NCBI GenBank assembly: GCA_946481265.1
Contig: CAMLNE010000173.1
Span: 1 to 8,814, forward strand
DNA length: 8,814 nucleotides
DNA from: an uncultured Panacagrimonas sp.
GTDB taxonomy: Bacteria > Pseudomonadota > Gammaproteobacteria > Nevskiales > Nevskiaceae
Direction of reading: 5' to 3'
Shown: positions 6,616 to 8,814 of the stretch, in pieces
Layout: each line of letters opens with the position of its first letter
Numbering within the stretch: position 1 is the first letter of the stretch
Program-made: the position numbers and the translations under genes
The notes under the pieces: model-generated
The model's database searches: none
Told to the model about the DNA's origin: nothing
The model's input: the letters and a program-made list of their open reading frames with translations, nothing else

Positions 6616-7364
6616 TCGTCCTGCTGCTGCTGATTGCGAGCACTGCGTGGAAAGATCTGGAGAACATCACCGAGGGTGCAAACCGGTGGACTTGGGTCGT
6701 GGCCGGTTTGACCGGCTGCATGTTCCTGCTGGCGGCAATGGGGATGAGCCCGAGTGCCGAGGGGCTCGAGATCCGACTGACCGGCAGGACCGTCGCCGTG
6801 TCGATCGCGTTGGGCGCGGTCGTGTACTTCGCGCGAATACCCGCCGTCGAGGACAGCTGGGCGTTCCGCTGGGAGTCCTGGCGCTTCGTCAAGCAGATCT
6901 TCGGGCTGCTCGTGGTGGGCGTCTTCATCGTGGGAATGGTGCGCCAGGTCATCCAGCCGGAATGGATCGAAAGCCTGGCTGGTAGCAATACCGTGGGGGC
7001 CAATGCGGTCGCCGTCGGATTCGGCGTGTTCATGTACTTCCCGACCCTGGTGGAAGTCCCGGTCGCTCGCATGTTTCTCGACCTGGGTATGCATGGAGGT
7101 CCGCTGCTGGCCTATCTCATGGCGGACCCTGAGCTCAGTCTGCAAAGCATGCTGATGGTCGCGGCGGTGATCGGTCGAACCAAGACCGTGGCCTATGTGG
7201 GCATGGTTGCCGTCTTCAGCATTGGAGCCGGGCTTCTATACGGCGCCTGGCTGGATGGCCTGGGCGCCGCGGCGCTGGCCACGGTGCTGGGCCTGTTGGT
7301 CGCCGCCCTCGCCGGGGCCCTCGCATGGTCCAGGCCGCGCATTCAAGCGCCCGCAGGCACCTGA
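6609..7364 (+). CDS. COG0701/ArsP-like permease, main part (frame-shifted from its N-terminus)
   Basis: This is the bulk of an integral inner-membrane permease of the COG0701 (DUF318/YraQ/ArsP-like) family, about 250 residues with seven or so hydrophobic segments. The conserved half includes ESWRFVKQIFGLLVVGVF, then AGSNTVGANAVAVGFGVFMYF, PTLVEVPVARMFLDLGM, and GPLLAYLMADPELSLQSMLMV. The usual cysteine motif of arsenic-exporting ArsP proteins is replaced here by MYFPTLVEVP, as in the subgroup that pairs with small thioredoxin-like proteins. The frame is open from 6477, but its first 43 codons are Arg/Gly-rich and read as the shadow of the N-terminal fragment. TTG 6609 and GTG 6555 are possible independent starts; neither has a good ribosome-binding site, which favours a frameshift. 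The CANC protein gene follows after 35 bp. The substrate is unknown. Confidence 0.8.
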   Translation: MLIVLLLLIASTAWKDLENITEGANRWTWVVAGLTGCMFLLAAMGMSPSAEGLEIRLTGRTVAVSIALGAVVYFARIPAVEDSWAFRWESWRFVKQIFGLLVVGVFIVGMVRQVIQPEWIESLAGSNTVGANAVAVGFGVFMYFPTLVEVPVARMFLDLGMHGGPLLAYLMADPELSLQSMLMVAAVIGRTKTVAYVGMVAVFSIGAGLLYGAWLDGLGAAALATVLGLLVAALAGALAWSRPRIQAPAGT

Positions 7365-7399
7365 TCCATGATCCATCCTGATCGAATCGGAGAACGTCG

Positions 7400-7636
7400 A
7401 TGGTCACAGTGAAAATCCTGGGTTCTGGATGCGCCAACTGTCGCAAGCTCGAGGCGGTGGCGCGCCAGGCCGCGACCGCCGCCGGCGTCGACGCGGAGTT
7501 CATCAAGGTCACCGACATGAAGGCCATGCTCGCGTACGACCTGATGTCGTCGCCGGGCCTGGTAATCGACGAGAAGCTCGTCAGCAGCGGCCGGATTCCC
7601 AGCCTCGCCGAAGTGGGGAAATGGCTGACCGCATGA
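7400..7636 (+). CDS. Small thioredoxin-fold redox-active disulfide protein (CANC)
   Basis: This encodes a 78-residue, single-domain thioredoxin-fold protein of the small TM0996/MTH895-like 'redox-active disulfide protein' type. The N-terminus reads MVTVKILGSGCANC: a first strand leading straight to the active-site CxxC (Cys11 and Cys14). SPGLVIDEKLVSSGRIPS (51-68) follows, where Pro52 is in the position of the thioredoxin cis-proline. There is no signal peptide, so it should act in the cytoplasm. ATG 7400 is preceded by GGAGAA with good spacing. In many genomes this family sits next to a COG0701 permease, often with an ArsR regulator, and the pair here fits except that no ArsR gene is visible. 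A role as thiol donor or metal carrier for the permease is inferred. Confidence 0.9.
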   Translation: MVTVKILGSGCANCRKLEAVARQAATAAGVDAEFIKVTDMKAMLAYDLMSSPGLVIDEKLVSSGRIPSLAEVGKWLTA

Positions 7637-7761
7637 CGCGGGTCGGCATGGCGTGAACCGCCTCGCAGCACCATCGGCGAGATTCACGTTGGCCTGGGCT
7701 ACGCCCTGGATTCCGCAGACCTATTGGCGTGTTGATCGACGCAATCGGCAGCTGACCGGCT

Positions 7762-8325
7762 TCATTGGCAGCGAACAGCTTTTTTCTTCGCCGCGAAGTG
7801 CAGCAGGAATTCCATCTGGTCGGCAAGGATCCTGCGGTTGGACAGGATCAGGTATTCCGCGAGGTTGGGCGTGTACGGCACGGCCAGCAATTTCATGTTG
7901 GCCTCTTCCGGCGTGCGGTCCGCCTTGCGGTGGTTGCAGTGCTCGCAGGCGGTGACGCAGTTCTCCCAGGCGCTGGCGCCGCCTCGCGAGGCCGGCACGA
8001 CGTGATCCCTTGTGAGCCGTGAGACGTGGAACTGCCTGCCGCAATACAGGCAGAGATTGCGATCACGCTGGAACAAGGTGCGATTGGTCAGCAGCGGCGT
8101 GCCGCTCGCGTACTTCCGGGTGCGGTCCTGGACCGCGATGATGGAACCGATCTCGAAGCTCGAGCGTGTGCCGGTGCGCGCGCAGATGCCCCCGAGGATG
8201 CGGAAGCGTTCTTCGCCTGCCTCCCAGCACACCCGCTCGCGCGCGTACAGCGTCACCGCCGATTGCCATCGGATCCAGGCAACCGGTTGGCCGCCCGCAT
8301 CCAGCTTGAGGATGGAAGGGATCAT
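7762..8325 (-). CDS. HNH endonuclease family protein
   Basis: This encodes a 187-residue protein with a complete HNH (His-Me finger) nuclease domain at about residues 84-140. The pattern includes LFQRDRNLCLYCG (zinc Cys92 and Cys95), LTRDHVVPASRGG (catalytic Asp107-His108), WENCV (Asn122) and ACEHCNHRK (Cys127, Cys130, Asn131), then RTPEEA. The C-terminal EYLILSNRRILADQMEFL (157-174) is conserved in a stand-alone HNH family common in Gammaproteobacteria. The N-terminal 80 residues (QPVAWIRWQSAVTLYAR) are also typical of that family. The in-vivo target is not known to me; no methyltransferase or toxin partner lies alongside. An in-frame stop a dozen codons upstream leaves ATG 8325 as the only reasonable start, although its ribosome-binding site is weak. 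It converges with the permease/thioredoxin genes. Confidence 0.92.
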   Translation of the reverse strand: MIPSILKLDAGGQPVAWIRWQSAVTLYARERVCWEAGEERFRILGGICARTGTRSSFEIGSIIAVQDRTRKYASGTPLLTNRTLFQRDRNLCLYCGRQFHVSRLTRDHVVPASRGGASAWENCVTACEHCNHRKADRTPEEANMKLLAVPYTPNLAEYLILSNRRILADQMEFLLHFAAKKKAVRCQ

Positions 8326-8753
8326 GGTGATGCTGCCCGAAGCCGTGAAAGTTCCTCATCTATCCGAGGCAATCGCCTCCTGAAGCTATGGAATCTGCCT
8401 GTTTTACGTGTCGGCTTCAAGGCAGCCGGCATGAAAGGGCATTCCGCCAGCCGGTGTTCGCGTTGCTCCGATGCAGGAAACTGCCCTCGTCCGGGCTGCA
8501 TGTCGGCCATTCCCGGCGCGCGAGAATCCCGTCGATCGCCTTGGGCAGTTGCGCCCGGGTGCTCGGGCGGCGCGCGACGGGATGTTTGGGCAGGACCGGG
8601 CGGCTCGTCCTCGAACTCCGCAAGGTGGTGGGGTCGACGGTCGATCACGATGCGTGCGCGATGCCGACCGGCAATCCGGACCGCAAATCGCAGCGCCAGT
8701 CGGCACAACTGCTGTGCTGTCGAGGTAAACTCAGGCAACCAAACGGGTCCCTC
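8326..8753. other. 428-bp region without a recognised gene
   Basis: This stretch separates the minus-strand HNH gene from the probable minC start and should hold both promoters. Several overlapping frames stay open because stops are rare at this GC content. The best by third-position composition is a minus-strand frame from about 8643 to 8417, with a TTG at 8623, about 80% G or C at third positions, and text such as AQLPKAIDGILARREWPTCS. I do not recognise it and see no ribosome-binding site. It may be a small unknown gene or a remnant. Confidence 0.45.
8726..8731 (+). promoter_or_regulatory. Possible -10 element for minC
   Basis: TAAACT matches four of six bases of the sigma-70 -10 consensus and ends 22 bases before the probable minC ATG at 8754. 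No good -35 is found at the expected distance, so this is only a weak candidate. Confidence 0.2.
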
Positions 8754-8814
8754 ATGACAAAGTCCAGGACTGCCCTCGAATTCAAGGGCCGCATGCTGTC
8801 TCTTACTCGGGTCC
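8754..8814 (+). CDS. Probable septum-site protein MinC, N-terminal fragment (runs off the window)
   Basis: Only the first 20 codons are present: MTKSRTALEFKGRMLSLTRV. The pattern of a short polar start, then (E)FKGRMLSLTRV, matches the first beta-strand region of the MinC N-terminal domain (typically xxxLKGxxxxLxVLRL). MinC is the cytoplasmic inhibitor of FtsZ polymerisation that, with MinD and MinE, keeps division at mid-cell; minD and minE would be expected downstream, beyond the window. The ATG at 8754 is the only sensible start, though the ribosome-binding site is poor. The call rests on a short match, so another small-domain protein cannot be excluded. Confidence 0.55.
   Translation, partial: MTKSRTALEFKGRMLSLTRV

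Noticed and set aside
6179..7145. Minus-strand frames of about 290 codons over the permease
   Set aside because: They are antisense shadows of the hydrophobic permease, rich in Pro, Ser, Arg and His.
7365..7399. Direct repeat TGATCCA twice between the permease and thioredoxin genes
   Set aside because: It is a 7-bp repeat with no further copies and no sign of function; chance is sufficient.
7762..8325. HNH gene as part of a restriction or toxin-antitoxin defence system
   Set aside because: No methyltransferase, antitoxin, helicase or integrase lies nearby, and the protein matches a stand-alone chromosomal HNH family.
8026..8757. A 243-codon plus-strand frame covering the start of the HNH gene and the region before minC
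   Set aside because: The first 300 bases are antisense to a clear HNH endonuclease and the remainder resembles no family.
1..8814. Mobile elements, CRISPR arrays, tRNA or rRNA genes
   Set aside because: No transposase or integrase motifs, spaced repeats or tRNA-like cloverleaf sequences were seen on reading either strand.

Overview
The window is a GC-rich stretch of bacterial chromosome with dense, short-spaced genes. Family content suggests a proteobacterium, probably a gammaproteobacterium. The pointers are an HNH endonuclease of a type I know from gammaproteobacterial chromosomes, what looks like the first 20 codons of minC at the right edge, and acyl-CoA ligase, acyl-CoA dehydrogenase and deazaflavin-type genes of the kind seen in degraders of terpenoids, steroids or unusual fatty acids. 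The placement is inference; no rRNA or other phylogenetic marker is present.

Layout. Positions 1-247 hold no gene I can name, but include an AT-rich island with a 14-bp palindrome (221-234) directly in front of an AraC-type regulator gene (248-1042). A TetR-type regulator (1042-1776) overlaps its stop codon. After 194 bp comes a four-helix-bundle DinB/mycothiol-isomerase-like protein of the TIGR03084 type (1971-2780). It converges, with only 15 bp between the stop codons, on a minus-strand operon of an AMP-forming acyl-CoA ligase (5535-3973) and an acyl-CoA dehydrogenase (3965-2796), whose genes lie 7 bp apart. These two enzymes would activate a carboxylic acid to its CoA thioester and introduce the alpha,beta double bond.

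A 370-bp intergenic region (5536-5905) separates this operon from a divergent plus-strand set. That set contains a Ddn-like deazaflavin/F420-type oxidoreductase (5906-6406), a COG0701/ArsP-like membrane permease split over two reading frames (6403-7364), and a 78-residue thioredoxin-fold protein with a CANC motif (7400-7636). The permease and small disulfide protein form a recognisable pair, probably for metalloid or thiol-linked transport, though the substrate cannot be read from sequence. The permease appears frameshifted around 6580-6608.

An HNH endonuclease (8325-7762, minus) converges on this set. Positions 8326-8753 hold no recognised gene, and the window ends inside the start of a probable minC (8754 onward).

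No tRNA, rRNA, CRISPR array, insertion sequence or phage gene was seen. I found no clearly new multi-gene system. The most interesting points are the split permease with its CANC partner, the Ddn-like protein in a probable proteobacterium, the altered phosphate-binding loop of the ligase, the displaced catalytic glutamate of the dehydrogenase, and the palindrome before the regulator pair.
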